Positions 22,401 to 33,252 of a stretch of 64,000 nucleotides of DNA are shown piece after piece (position 1 is the stretch's first letter; every line of letters starts with the position of its first letter). The translations under genes were made by a program, and so were the position numbers. Origin of the DNA: Pomacea canaliculata (lineage: Eukaryota; Mollusca; Gastropoda; Architaenioglossa; Ampullariidae); the NCBI RefSeq assembly GCF_003073045.1, contig NC_037600.1:13907188-13971187 (forward strand). Direction: 5' to 3'. The notes below the pieces were generated by a model. It was given only the letters and a program-made list of their open reading frames with translations. It did no database searches and was not told where the DNA came from.

Positions 22401-25263
22401 GTACAACACAGAGACACACAAAGCATACAATATGACCACAATAAAGAAAGATAAAAACACAAACAAAAAGACACAAAAGTACAAACACAGAAATGCTCAA
22501 AATCACTTATCAGAGAGACACACAAAACATCGATGCTCAAAGAAAGAGAAGTAGACATAACAGAAAGACACAAAACACACAACACAGAGACACAAACACA
22601 AGAGGCGAGGTTACGGCTCCAGGACGCAATACAAGTCAACTTTTATTTACTTTATTATACACTTGTCACCCGTTAGTGTAGTGATTAAAACACTTGTTTG
22701 TCACCACTGCAGTGAGAAACTCAGGGTTCACACACTCTCTTTATTGGATACCTGTCCACAGGGCATAAGGGGTTTTTTCTGGTTCCCTCCTCCCCCCATC
22801 TCCCAGCTAGTGCAAAATCATCTCAAGGTGGAACTACTTACCTACTAAATAAACCAATCACCAGGCATTACAAAAAAGAGGCATTCTTTGTAAGACGATT
22901 TCAAGAGCGACGGAACACAGTAATAATGATAGCCACAATAATACTGCGCATTTATATGTAGAGAGACTGAGGTCTATTTATTACCTTGAAATGTTTAAGA
23001 GCCTGCTTGAAGTGATAGAACACAATCTTCTCTTCCACATCCGGAAGCGCCATCATTGCCTTTGCTGATTTCCAGGACGCCATGGCGATGTTTTTGCATG
23101 CTGAGGACCTGTATTTTAATAAACAGTTCTACATGAGCGCATATCCTGGCTAAAAAGGGCGATAATCTCTTTCTTGAGCAAAGCGAGTTGTCTCGTTCTT
23201 GCCTGTTGTACCTCGTAGTCTTGGAGAAGTGGAGATTGTGTGTGGAACAACGCTGTGGGTCAAAGTTACAGTGAAATGGATTGAAGGGAGTCTTACATCA
23301 CGACCTCAAGATCTGTCATCCTCCCATGTGTCCTACACCATACCATGCATACACAAAGAAAGGAAAATATACGCACAAACACACACGTAGCCCTACATAC
23401 AGAGGGTAGAAAGAGAATGTTTTTTACCTGTCGGCGGCATCCTGTGCACGATCAAGGGCTCTGCTGTACAGGTTGACTGCCCGCTGAAGGCGCTCGATCT
23501 GAAGAAGTGGTGCCAGTCCTTCTGTAGACTTGTATATGGCATTACCTTCATTTCGCAACTTTGTCGATTCTGATAGTCTCCCCTTCGCACATGTTAACAA
23601 AATATATTTCTATGATGATCAAAATTGCTTTTCCTCAAAAGAAATTTCGTCCTTAGGTCTAATGTATGAAGCTGGACAATCAAAGGTCGAGGCTTCTGTA
23701 CCTAAAATTACGTGGTGCAACTCAAAACTTGCATCAGACTGGAAAGTAAGAGACATTAAAAGTCATCTATGTTTAGATAAGGAAAATCCAGCATTTGTGC
23801 ATGGCACTGAGCGTGTTAACACGAGTATCTTCATCATTGTACAAAGAAAAGTGGTCGGAGCAATCATTTACAGACTGATTTCCATTCGCAACTCTGCTAG
23901 GCATAATATTACCATTTATCAAAGTTTACACTCCGACCTCCAAGCACCAAGATTTTACGATTATTTGGAAAGGGTCATAAAGTCAGTGCCGAAAAAGGAT
24001 ATCCTAGCCGCACTCGATGATTACAGATCGGCACAGATGCTCACCAACAATAGTCAGGAGCGGTAGGTAAAGTTAGTCTATGAGGAACCAACGACATGGG
24101 AAAAGACTTCTTAAGTTTAACCAAAGAAATATTATCGAGGACATCTTTAAATTCTCTAGAGTCTAGATGGTTTAGTCTTTAACTAAATCCACTACATCTT
24201 GCTACTAAAGCATTTCAAATTCTCAAATTCATGGTTGCTTTAGCTAGTAGGAAAGTGCTTCCACCTTGAGGTGATTTCACACTATGGGTGGGGAGGTAGG
24301 AGGAGGAACCCGGAGTACCCGGAGAAAACTTCGACTCCCCCTTTCAACAGCTGAGGATACCTTACGTTTGCACCAGGTATTCAATGACGAGTTTTGCATT
24401 CACATTCAAGTGGTTGAAACCCCTACAGTGAAGGGTCTCGGGACACTCGCTATAGGTGACACGAGTTCACAGGGCCAGTGTTCGGGGGTTCTCTCCCAGT
24501 ACTTTTTCTACTCCCCTCTACCATGTCAGTGGGAAATCACCTCTAGACGGAATGACTTTCCCTCCCAACTAACCATTTCCATTCCAGCTTTTCGAAACAA
24601 ATATAACAACAGTTTTATTTGTCGGCGGAAGCTTCCATGAGATATGGTCTCGAAATAATTTGCTCCTGTAGACAAATTTATTCCACTCACAAACTGAGCA
24701 GTCTCGTTTGTTATCGCTTATACGTAAAAGCGCCTAGACTGCGAGTGTGTGTGTGTGTGTGGGGGGGGAATTAGCGTTTTTACGCCGAGCCAGCAACTAT
24801 GACTATATCACGGCAAGGCAGCCAGCTCTGTTAAAAGAGAAAGAACAGCGTGCCCGAGACGAGAGCTGAACCCAGGACAGCCAACCTTCACTGTATTGGT
24901 GACAAGCGTTAACCGTTACGCCACCGGACCGCTGCCTTAGACTGCGACACGGACCCACGAATACGAAGGAACAAACAAATGAGCTTAAACAAATATTATT
25001 CCAGACTTTCTTTATATGTATCAGACTTAGCTCTTAACGTTTCGAACAATTGATGTTGTACCGCTTCAGCCATTAGACCAAGAGTTTGAATCCCTACACA
25101 TCGGATCTCTTGATATAAATAGTGAGAGGTCAACAAGAGACAGACCAGAGGAGAAAACGAGTAGACATGGAAGGAAGAGTGAGTCAGTATTATTTCACGA
25201 GTGATGTACATAACGAAACAGTTAAAACCAAATCAGGCTGAGACTTACCTGGATTCCAGCCAT
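19448..25263 (-). CDS. TPR-like/J-domain protein, tandem copy 3 (one extra base in exon 6)
   Basis: Exons (minus): 25249-25263 (MAGIQ), 23428-23582, 22985-23108, 22089-22262, 21734-21965, 21048-21212, 20587-20677, 19448-19842. All lengths match the paralogs except exon 6, which is 165 nt instead of 164. An extra C near 21131 breaks the phrase that reads DWYHNAALL in copy 2. Without it the product would be 449 residues. The C-terminal exon is intact: a coiled coil (LEKQKQRESIVKEIKDDLDK), then KKLYLKAVTHYHPDKVD with HPD, ending FFKTAG. The first exon is of the MAG type, like copies 4 and 5, while the 3' flank resembles copy 2. It is either a gene with an assembly error or a very young pseudogene. 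Confidence 0.78.
22660..22860 (+). repeat. tRNA-derived SINE in intron 3 of copy 3
   Basis: A CCCGTTAGTGTAGTGATTAA head resembles a tRNA A box and GGGTTCACAC a B box. A body follows with CTCCCAGCTAGTGCAAAATC and a TCAAGGTGGAACTACTTACC end. The same element lies at the matching site in copy 4 (37552-37765), so it was in place before copies 3 and 4 separated. Confidence 0.65.
24235..24440 (-). repeat. SINE of the same family, inverted, in intron 1 of copy 3
   Basis: Reverse complement of the SINE body seen at 37552-37765: GTGCTTCCACCTTGAGGTGA, a GGGTGGGGAGG block and CCGGAGTACCCGGAGAAAA. It is shared with intron 1 of copy 4 (38630-38790). The head region is more diverged. Confidence 0.55.
24775..24945 (-). 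repeat. second tRNA-derived SINE family, intron 1 of copy 3
   Basis: On the minus strand: a GGTGGCGTAACGGTTAACGC head (A-box-like), then GGGTTCAGCTCTCGTC (B-box-like), then a TTTTAACAGAGCTGGCTGCC body. It lacks the cloverleaf of a working tRNA. It is not seen in copy 4, so it probably inserted after that duplication. Confidence 0.6.
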
Positions 25264-25760
25264 TCTCAAAATGTCATTCACAGTGCACAGACGGAGATTT
25301 ACACATCCTGTTTACTGTCATTGGCCGATTTACTATCTAGTGAGCCAGCTCTTTATTTAGCGGCGATTTTCTCGGAAACTGTGAAACAGAAAGGTTATAA
25401 AAAAGGCTTTGCTATTTATGAAAAAATATATTAAATTGTTGGTCAAAAACTCATCGCCCGTCTTTTACTCCTCGACAGCTATTATCAGGGTCTGGATAAT
25501 AACTGTGCTCTCTCTCTCTCTTATTCTGTGCTCGATGTGTGTCTTCTCTATATGAGGTCGAGTGGTCCCCATATATTCACAGTGGATTCGTGCTATTAAA
25601 GTGAAAAGAAAACACAATTTTTTAATTTTTTTTAGATTCTTTGACTAAGAACGGAGTGTTAAAGGGGTTTTGTGTCGGGAATGGGTTTAGCAGGTCGCAG
25701 TGTTTAAAAAAAGGTCTTACTTTATCTACTGGCTGGCCCGTGTCCTATAATCAGACGTTT
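25264..25760 (-). promoter_or_regulatory. 5' flank of copy 3, conserved with copy 4
   Basis: Matches 39092-39590 in order. Shared blocks are CCCGTCTTTTACTCCT, a CTCTCTCTTATTCTGTG block, ATTCACAG.GGATTCGTG.TATTAAA and GTGTCGGGAAT.GG. The duplication that made copies 3 and 4 therefore carried about 480 bp of upstream DNA. This differs entirely from the flank of copies 1 and 2. Confidence 0.45.
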
Positions 25761-25839
25761 GTGTCTGGCGGCTTGCGTTTAAAGTAACCGGAGCTCTCGG
25801 GGCTGAATAACTCACTACTCGCGAAGAAATATAGCGGCC

Positions 25840-26320
25840 TTCATTGTGTTCACTGTCAGCAACGTCGATGGTTGAGACAAAATCGGGTGTTTGGTGACAG
25901 ATTGCACCCATTTGAAGTGTTGGATGACTTAAAACTGTATTGCGAAATTCATTTTAGAGGAGAGAACATTCTAGCACTGACCGCTGAAGTGACATGGGAG
26001 GTCGCTGTCACCAGTCGGCAAGGTACACTTATATCTTCACTACAAGCGCTCATCACTCTACGATATTTTGCCACATCAAGCTTCCAAGAAGTGTGTGGAG
26101 AATTCACTGATGTAGAGTTTTGTAGACAAATCGACTGTTACTCGTACTGTGGCGAGAGTCACCGATGTTTTGCATCGGCGAGCACCTAACGGAATTTCAT
26201 TGCCGTATCAAGGTTATGTGGTGAAAAGACAAAGATATGTAGACACATCGGGCCTGTGAATTTCCAAAAGTAGTTGGATTTATCCACAGCAACTTGATTT
26301 CAGATCCAATGGAAAATAAA
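25840..26320 (+). pseudogene. PIF/Harbinger transposase remnant
   Basis: Open over 25872-26189. It reads RQNRVFGDRLHPFEVLDD, YCEIHFRGENILALTAEVT, SLQALITLRYFATSSFQEV and CGEFTDV, the usual order in the N-terminal part of HARBI1-like transposases. Further similarity in other frames continues to about 26320 (HRRAPNG, then FPKVVGFIHSN, where an intact protein has a catalytic Asp after VVGCI). The nuclease C-terminal half is missing, and no terminal repeats were identified. It abuts the conserved copy 3 promoter block. Confidence 0.7.
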
Positions 26321-26656
26321 GTAAACTTATTTATAATATTAATAATTGAATTTGTAAGGCGCTTGTACATGTGTAAATGTTTGCTGAATGCACCACACAC
26401 AAAGGAATTCAAAACAAACCTACAGTCAAATACATGTATACAAGAAACATGTACACAAAATAAAACCCTAGAAATGAAAGGCTCTACATACTTTGTAATT
26501 TCATTATCTGTTCAACTCTAAAAAAATTTGCTGACCAACATAAAATAATTTATCATCTTACTATACTCACAATCCTAATGCCTAAAAGTTCCATTATTTA
26601 TTGACATCAACAAATAAAAAGACCCTTATTAGATGAGCTCAGTTTGTTATTACATA

Positions 26657-29054
26657 CAGGGATGGGGAGTAGCTGTAGCCTAGCTACAGCTACTGTAGCC
26701 GGCTACAAATTTTGTAGCTTGTAGCCGTAGCTACATTTTAGAAAGTAGCTGTAGCTTGGCTACATGTTGGCTACTTTCACGACTGTAGCACTCTAGTAGT
26801 GTACAAAGTATAATGTCTTTGGGTTGTAGATTTGCATCTATATTCCAGAATGTTCAGCACGGCAACAATGTAAAAGATAGAATGTCTTTGTGCGAGGGAG
26901 GAAATGATGTTCAACAATGTAGCAATGTTCAAAGTAAAAATGTCTTGTCTTTTGCGCGAGGGAGGAAATGATGTTCAACAATGTAGCGATGTTCAAAAAT
27001 GTCTTTATTGCGACGAAATAGAATGTCTGTGCTAGAATGTTCGAGGGAGGGAGAATAAATAGCAGGGCTGACAGTGGTGTGGGACCTCTTTGTGAATTGG
27101 AGAGAGAGAGAAGTTAGGCCAGCTGCTGAGAAAAAGATACTGAATTAAAGAAAACTTCAGTGTGGAATTCAATCTCTGTGTTATTTCTGGTAGGACAGCC
27201 CACTCTACGTAGCCATTTGACGTGTTGGTTACACGACCATTCGTCGACAGCGTGTCAGCAAGACGACGACAGCCACTGCTCTCACTGCTCGGTGTCTTGA
27301 CAGCCAGACACCACGTGTCTCGCACGCTCAGTAACCGGAAGTACCGGGTCGTCCATGTGGCGGGAGCGATTTGAAAAACGAAGATGGACGTACCCATCAA
27401 TTTCCAGCCTTATTTGAAATTTGTTACATTTTGCGAAGCCACAAAATGTGGCTATAGTTTCAAATGCAAGAATTGTTGAGAGATTGTTCAGTCTGGCAGG
27501 ACTTATCATGACAAAGCTGCGCACTAGGGTGACAGACAGCAACTTCGAGGCCAAAGTTCTGGTCAAATTCAATTCTATGAAGGACTAAAAGAATGTAGAT
27601 TTGTTTTAAGGTTACCGGTACACTCCAAAAATTAAAATCCATATTTTAAATATCTTTAAGGGTTTTTAAATATAGAGTAACAAAATAACATAAATATAGC
27701 ACTTTAAAACTGTTTTTGAGTACCTAAAGTGAAAATTGTGACTTTAATCAACGATTTTTGTTTCAAACGTACAAGCATTTTAAAAAACAAATTTACACAA
27801 TACCATAAGTCATATACCAAAGGTTTTGGATTTTTTGTAAACTAGAGGCACTGATAAAAAACTGATGCATAAGGCGTTTTGATATCTCAAAGATTTCTAG
27901 GAGATATAAAAAATCAGACATGGTACCCCCGACTCAGTGTGAATGTGGCAATTAAATATTTAGAAAATATTTAGAAAAATGTTAATTTTATCAAAAGTAA
28001 TGTTTATACCATATTCTCAAATGCATCACTTTGTAGCTTATGCATTTCTAAACAAAATTGTAAAATTTTACTGCTGTAGCACAAGCCAATCTTGAGAAAC
28101 ATGTTTTTATAGTTTAGGACTGGATGTCAAAAACGACAAACAGAGAAATTCAATCTTAAAGATTTAAAATAAATATATCTTGTATCAGATCATTTTTGAA
28201 AACTATATTTCAGTGTTTATGTGCTACATTTGACATCCTACTATATAATTAAAGTCTATTCTAGTATGCCAGGACTATACTTTTCACCCTATCAGCTTTT
28301 GGAAACAGTTTGTGTTCCTTTCTTTGTTTTCAGTGTCAGTGTTAGAAAAAAAATGCCTTATGATCTGCTTGCCTAAATTAGATTAAGCAGTGTTTTACTT
28401 ATATTCCATGCAAACTCATTTATTTCAATGGTCTGTTGTTCATTGTCACAGTATTGATAAGAGGTTGACATTTTTCATCACCACATAACCTAACTTATTG
28501 AAAATTCCACCAGGTACCTGATACTTAAGCATCTGTTTAGTTTTCATTTCTAAGTAATAGGGAACAAATAGTTATAGAAAACAAATGTTTATCGGAAAAC
28601 TTATATAATTTCTTTTGTCACTAAAACAGGATGAGGAAAAAGATCCAGAAATGTTTAATATAATCGTAAAATACGTGTACTTATTGTGTGAAAAAGGCCG
28701 GGGAGGAAGGGTGCAAGGAATGAATGAAAGCATTTATGGATTCACTAAATAAAATTGTCGGTATATCGCAGTTCTCCGTTTCATTATTATAATAAAAACT
28801 TTGTAAAGCAAGTAATAGTGTTTTGTGTGTATGTTTGAGTTTGTGTATATTGCTACAGCCAGCTGGCTACAGCTAACTTGTTATAACATCACGCTTTTAA
28901 AAGTAGCCAAAAGAAGCTGGCTACATTTTAAAAGTAGCCCAAAGTAGCTGGCTACTTTTTGCAAAATTGTAGCTGTAGTGTAGCCGGCTACATTTTGAAA
29001 AAAAATAGCTGTAGCCTAGCCGGCTACAAATTAAAAGTAGCTTGCCCATCCCTG
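26657..29054 (+). mobile_element. 2.4-kb hAT element with GTAGC-rich ends
   Basis: Starts CAGGGATGGGGAGTAGC and ends, inverted, CAGGGATGGGCAAGCTAC. Identical 8-mers ATTACATA flank it (26649-26656 and 29055-29062). Both ends hold many subterminal AGCTG/GTAGCC/GGCTAC motifs over about 150-200 bp, likely transposase binding sites. The interior is AT-rich and keeps only a C-terminal transposase fragment, so this is a non-autonomous deletion derivative. The perfect duplication indicates a fairly recent insertion between copies 3 and 4. Confidence 0.88.
27457..27588 (+). pseudogene. hAT transposase C-terminal dimerisation fragment
   Basis: The last 44 codons before a TAA read VSNARIVERLFSLAGL, IMTKLRTRVTDSNFEA and KVLVKFNSMKD. 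This is the hAT dimerisation signature (VER.FS.AG...K.R.RL...). The same frame is open back to about 27418. Upstream transposase domains are absent. Some sequence between 27080 and 27420 may be the original 5' region joined by deletion. Confidence 0.75.
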
Positions 29055-29099
29055 ATTACATAGGACAGTAATCTAGAAGAATTAAGAGAATGTGGATAT

Positions 29100-29911
29100 G
29101 TCTGTGGGGCGGGGAGGTTTACATATATCTATACATAAGTAAATATGATATATGCATGTGTGGGTGTGGCTAGTATATCTATAAGCAAATATGTGTATGT
29201 AGGGAGATTTACATATATAAACAGAGATGTGTGTGTTGGGGGCATTAAATATATATATAGATATGAGTGTGTGTGGTGGTGGTGATGGGGAGTATACATG
29301 TAGATAAGCATATACAAGTGTGCATGAGGGTGGGGATTATATATATATATGCAAATATGAGTGAGTAGGGGTGTGTGTCAGGGGGTATTTTATACATGTA
29401 TATGCAGATATATGTTTGGGGGGATTATATATGTATAAGCAGATACAAGTGTGCATGAGGGGGGAGGAATTATATACATGTATATATATGCAAATCTGAG
29501 TGAGTAGGAAGTGTGTGTGTGTTGGAGGGATATTTTCTGTATATGCAGATACATGTGAGTGTGTGTGTGCATTATATATATATAGGCAGACATAAGTATG
29601 TGTGTGTAGGAGGATTATTTTTATTTATATATATATCAACATATGAGTGAGTAAGTGTGTGTGTCAGGAGGTATTAGATAAATATATATGTGCAGATATG
29701 AGTATGTGTGTAAGGGAGGTTACATATACATGTATATATATAAAAGCAGAGATGAGTGTATGTGCTTGGTGGGGGGGGGGTTGCATATATGTATATAAAC
29801 AGATATAAGGCTGTGTGTGGTTAGGTAGGGGTTACACATGTATACATAAGCAGATGTGTGTGTATGAGGGGGGATTATATATATATATATGAGGATATGA
29901 GTAGGTGTGTG
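29100..29911. repeat. diverged AT/GT-rich minisatellite
   Basis: About a dozen units of roughly 60-70 bp. Each has a TATATATAT core, a GCAGATA or GCAAATATGAG segment, and a GTGTGTG...GGGGG segment. Units vary in length and sequence. The array resumes after the inserted LTR (31456 to about 31530). Open frames on the minus strand are compositional. Confidence 0.75.
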
Positions 29912-31450
29912 TGTCGCGTGTCGGCGATTTTTCTGCTGTCCGTGTTGTGCTTCCCGTACTGTGTTGGCCCGTCGCTGGGTGTGTGCGTACGGATGGGAGA
30001 AGCAAGGGACGATTTATCTGGGTCCCTGTGTAACCCTATCCGTCTCGCGAGCCCAAGAGCCATGACTCGCGGCGTCGTCGTCGCGCGTCAGCTGCTCGCA
30101 GGGTCTTCACAGGTCTCTTCTTTTCGGGACGGGACAGGGAACCCCTCCTCTCTTTGGCTTTTTCCCCCCTTTTCTTTGTCTTTTTCTTGCTTTTCGCGCG
30201 CGTGGGGTCCTTGGCGCGTTTTTCTGTTTTTTCTGGAGAGTCTTTATCCAGCAACGGACGGCGCCGGACGTGGGGGACGGTGCGGGACCGTGGCCCTAGC
30301 GGCCGGCGCTGGTCTCTCATCATCACAAGCCGATTTGGGTGAGCAGAATCTATCTTCTTTGAGTTCCACACTATTCTAGTCTTAGGGCCCGGGTTGGCCT
30401 TGGTAGTGCGAGTGAGAGGGGTTTTACATGTTCAAGTTATGTTCACGTTTTTTAAGTGTAAGGCTTGGTGCCTCACAGTGTTATGTTAGAATTTGTGGTG
30501 GCCGGGTCGCGTCGCTTGTAGCACGCACCCGTTTCTCCACGTATGAATTTGTGAGCTAAGGGCCAATTGTCTAACTGTAAAATATATGTATTTGTATGAG
30601 GACATTTTTTATTGAGCAATCGGTTTCGTGGCCAGGCCGGTCATGGATGTGTATTTTTGTACAAGGATGTTATTAGAAGTTGAGTAATGCTTGGAATGCC
30701 GTACATTGATTGGGTAAACTGTTTCTCTCTACAGGCTTTTTTCTATTCCCTACGTTTTTCTACATATTCTTCACGTTGATTTTTGCTCTTCGTCCAAGTC
30801 GTCGTTTCTGCATATTGCCTTTTGTGTGACTGTCCGCCATTGTGTCGACCCTGCGCCCTCATCGCCTCGTCAGCGCGTGAGCGGGAACCCTGCTGCGCCA
30901 GTGTGCGGCCTAGCCATCAGCACCTAGGGTGGAGGCCGGCGAGCAGGGGCTCACGTGACCAAGGTCTACCCGGACGAGAGACAAGTGAGGGGGGGGGCAG
31001 CTGATCCAGAGGGAGAGAGGGGGGGGTCACCGCTGTAGCGGCACGCGGGCCAGAGAGGGCGGGCTGTCGCCAGCGAACACCTTGTGCGGACATTTGACTT
31101 GCCACCCAGCAGTGCGTGCGGGCGGTTTGTCTTCCCTTGTTGTTTTGTTTTTGTTTTCTTCTTCTTCGCCTACTGTAACATGCCTGTGCGCAGGGCAATT
31201 TTGTTTATTGTGAATTATTTTTGATGCTTGCCTCCTATTGATGTTATTTTATGTTTAGTTAATAAACCTGTCTGTTTTGTAGACTTTGTCTTTGTCATCG
31301 TTGTTGTGTGGTCTGCGCTCAGCCTGTGGTTCGAATGGTATGTCAGCAAGCCGTCTCCGGCCGAGCGGAGGGGGTTGCGCGTTCGTCTCCGGCTGTGCGA
31401 GCGGACTTCGGGCATGCATCTTCCGGCGGCTAGGGGGCGGTGACGCGACA
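29912..31450 (+). mobile_element. probable solo LTR of an LTR retrotransposon, family undetermined
   Basis: A fossil of about 1.5 kb, GC-rich against its surroundings, inserted in the minisatellite. It begins TGTCGCGTG and ends GACGCGACA, giving an 8-bp inverted terminal repeat with TG...CA ends. The flanking 5-mers GTGTG are identical but lie in a GT-rich repeat, so they are weak evidence. An AATAAA occurs near 31260, within the last 200 bp, as expected for an LTR. No internal retroelement region is seen. Probably left by recombination between two LTRs; not obviously old. Confidence 0.45.
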
Positions 31451-31615
31451 GTGTGTGTCGAGGGGGGGAGGTTTATACATATGTGTGTGCATGTGGCTTG
31501 TGTATGTATAATCATCAATGAGTATGTGTGTAAGCGTCCGTATGCAAGGAGCCAATCGTTCCAAAATCTTTCCACTAAGTTGGTTTGCAGGGACACTCCG
31601 ATAGAATTCCATTAG

Positions 31616-32297
31616 CTATCGGCGGGGAAGGGTAGTTCTATAAATAACTTCCGGAAAGACCCGATTTTCATGCGTTATGGTTTGCTTTGAAAGTATCATG
31701 CATGATTCCTGCTTTTTTTCCAGACGGTGTCCTCTAGTTGTTGTAAAAAAATGGAAACAAAAGGCATTCGAAAAGCTAATTTTATTGACCTTGAAATAAA
31801 GGAGGAGATATCCATGGAAAACGAAATTCTCTCCAGTCTTTGGGACTGAAATGTACCACTTCTTTTTCATTCTTGGGGACAGTCGTGTCAGTGTCATGCG
31901 TCCTCCGAGGTCAGTTTTCTCCGTGTTATCCCCTGCCATGGACAGAAAAATTAGGAGGAAGAGCTTCTTGCCTTTCCTTCTATGCCGAAAGTAAGCCAGC
32001 AGGCCCAGGTCCATCCGTCTAAACACAGCTGGTGCCATCTCGGACTCCGTGTTGGTGAGGGTCAGGGGGTTATTGTCACTACCACATAGATACCATCTAG
32101 CTGCCCACCAGTTGCCCACAGTTTGCAGCCGTTAAGCCATTGCACCCAAAGCAATCTGCTCCACCTTTCCAGCCCCCCTCCACTTCGCTTAAGAGCCTTT
32201 ATATCGTCTTTGTTCATCCCATGTAGTGATGCTTTGGTGACGATCCGCTTTGGGCGAAGTGTTTCGATCACTGCGATATCGAGCTCCCACTCCACTA
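31616..32297 (-). other. unidentified coding-like or transcript-derived segment
   Basis: On the minus strand a T-run plus AG (an acceptor-like signal near 32297) is followed by an open stretch. It starts EWELDIAVIETLRPKRIV and includes WSRLLWVQWLNGCKLW, ending near 32062. A second overlapping frame then runs on with RRMDLGLLAYFRHRRKGKK and later KKWYISVPKTGENFVFHG. AATAAA occurs at 31781-31786. The layout suggests a terminal exon or a retrocopied transcript end, but I do not recognise the protein and the frame changes part way. It lies in extra DNA downstream of copy 4 that copy 5 lacks. Confidence 0.3.
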
Positions 32298-32635
32298 AAA
32301 AAAAAAAAAATCAAAATTTAAACCTTAAGAGTAAGAAGTTTTTTTAAGCCTACTGCTGATGCTGCTGTTTGCGGGAGGATCAAAAAATACAATGATCTGT
32401 TGTCCTGGTCCTTTATATAAATATATTTCTTACAAAAGAATTAATAGATTATGCATTAATTACACATACTGGTTATCGCAGTATGATTCCCATACCCAGG
32501 ACGTACGCACAAAGACAAGACAGAAGCTCGTTAATCCAAGTCATCCTTCACCTCTGACTTCTGCGGGACGTAAACTGGCCACATCGCGTAGGACTTGCTA
32601 ACCACCGCTGAAGTTCAACCTGACTTCAATGTCAC

Positions 32636-32828
32636 CCCACGAACTAATATCTCTGGACTGCTGGCAGATGATTTTTTTCCAGTTAACTGCTAAAACGAGG
32701 AATGATACAAGAAAGCTTCCGGTTTATTCACATTCTTTGTTTAGGCTCGCCGAGACTAACAGTGGAGAACTTCGCAAGAGGTTAAGCGTTGGTCTTGGCA
32801 GACGGACAGCAATCCACCTATACACGTC
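32636..32828 (+). repeat. exon-like duplicated segment (partner at 7094-7282)
   Basis: Close copy of 7094-7282. It has the same TTCTTTGTTTAG acceptor-like signal followed by LAETNSGELRKRLSVGLGR. It lies downstream of copy 4, as its partner lies downstream of copy 2. It may have travelled with an array duplication or be an independent repeat. Confidence 0.45.
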
Positions 32829-33252
32829 CTTGGTCAGCCGCTGTGACTATCCATTTACACCACACCAACACCCACGACCGGTGGACAAGCATTCACAAGA
32901 AGTAAATAAACACCTATGGTGGGAATTGGATTGACCACCACGGTTTGATCTCTTTGTCTGCGCAGAGGAGAACGTTAGTGCTTGGAATGCTTGTTTGAAA
33001 AAAGAGCAAAATCCGTCCATTCGAACCCCCAACCCCTTCCACTTTATTATATTTGACTGCGTAACTGGAAATAAGCGATTGAAAAACCAACTGCGCAACA
33101 GAACCGTACGTAATGACCTTGAATAGGCCTTCGTTGGTAACTTATTGGCACACTCTATAGTTTATCTACACTAATGTAGCTGAACATTTCATCTCTGAGG
33201 AGAGTTCCAGATCGCACGTCTATAGCTCTGTGCGGAGATTGTTAAGGTCGGC

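Noticed and set aside
24775-24945. A tRNA gene on the minus strand
   Set aside because: Same reason: A- and B-box-like motifs without a cloverleaf.
29100-29911. CRISPR-like spaced repeats
   Set aside because: Units are diverged, contiguous and AT/GT-rich without uniform repeats and unique spacers; a minisatellite in a eukaryote.
29858-31612. Several 60-170 codon frames between 29.9 and 31.6 kb
   Set aside because: Mutually overlapping on both strands in GC-rich DNA that fits a solo LTR; no domain motif.
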